From positions 1-37,237 of the forward strand of contig CAIOYU010000405.1 of assembly GCA_903862565.1 (NCBI GenBank): DNA of 37,237 nucleotides. The letters run 5' to 3'. Within the stretch, counting starts at the first letter, position 1, and each line of letters begins with the position of its first letter. The notes below the pieces were generated by a model, which was given only the letters and a program-made list of their open reading frames with translations, was not told where the DNA came from and did not search any database. The position numbers were made by a program, and so were the translations under genes. The stretch is from an uncultured Actinomycetes bacterium. Its GTDB lineage: Bacteria > Actinomycetota > Actinomycetes > Mycobacteriales > Mycobacteriaceae. Below, piece by piece: positions 37,114 through 37,237 of the stretch.

Positions 37114-37237
37114 GTGAGTCGCGAAGAAGGTCCTGCCCTCGACGCATTGTTGCGCCGAGTCGGGCACCGTGACCGCGAGGCGTTTGCCACGCTCTACGAC
37201 CTCACCCGCTCCCGGGTGTTCGGCTTGGTGTTGCGAG
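37114..37237 (+). CDS. sigK: ECF sigma factor, SigK-like, truncated by window edge
   Basis: GTG start: VSREEGPALDALLRRVGHRDREAFATLYDLTRSRVFGLVLR, matching the recalled N-terminus of mycobacterial SigK (LDALLRRV..D..AF...YD.T.SRV.GLV.R). Confidence 0.72.
   Translation, partial: MSREEGPALDALLRRVGHRDREAFATLYDLTRSRVFGLVLR

Noticed and set aside
1-37237. tRNA/rRNA genes, transposases, phage or CRISPR arrays
   Set aside because: None recognised on either strand.

Overview
High-GC actinobacterial window, most likely Mycobacterium/Mycolicibacterium (inferred from FAAL-type FadD proteins, Pps-like PKSs, an MPT70-like fasciclin protein and a SigK-like sigma factor). About 1-28260 on the minus strand is a type I PKS locus. 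In transcription order it encodes a TesA-like thioesterase, a FAAL, PKS-A (ACP-KS-AT-DH*-KR-ACP), a FAAL, another FAAL, PKS-B (ACP-KS-AT-KR-ACP), PKS-C (KS-AT-KR-DH-ACP), PKS-D (KS-AT-DH-KR-ACP) and PKS-E (KS, truncated by the window edge, PpsE-like). It resembles the phthiocerol (PDIM/PGL) pps assembly line but is rearranged: two PpsA-like starter modules, three FAALs, a KR-before-DH module, a DH-like domain lacking its catalytic His, and apparently mosaic modules. The rest of the window holds a Cys-rich metallothionein-like repeat protein, a thiolase without the usual C-terminal Cys motif, a fructosamine-kinase-family protein, an alkaline-phosphatase/phosphodiesterase-family protein, an amidohydrolase pseudogene fragment, a Tat-type arylsulfatase, a frameshifted small zinc-ribbon-like ORF, a SET-domain protein, and a putative SigK mini-regulon (fasciclin gene, small membrane protein and sigK, with divergent SigK-like promoter motifs). 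Homology statements come from recognising motifs and recalling protein families; no search was run.
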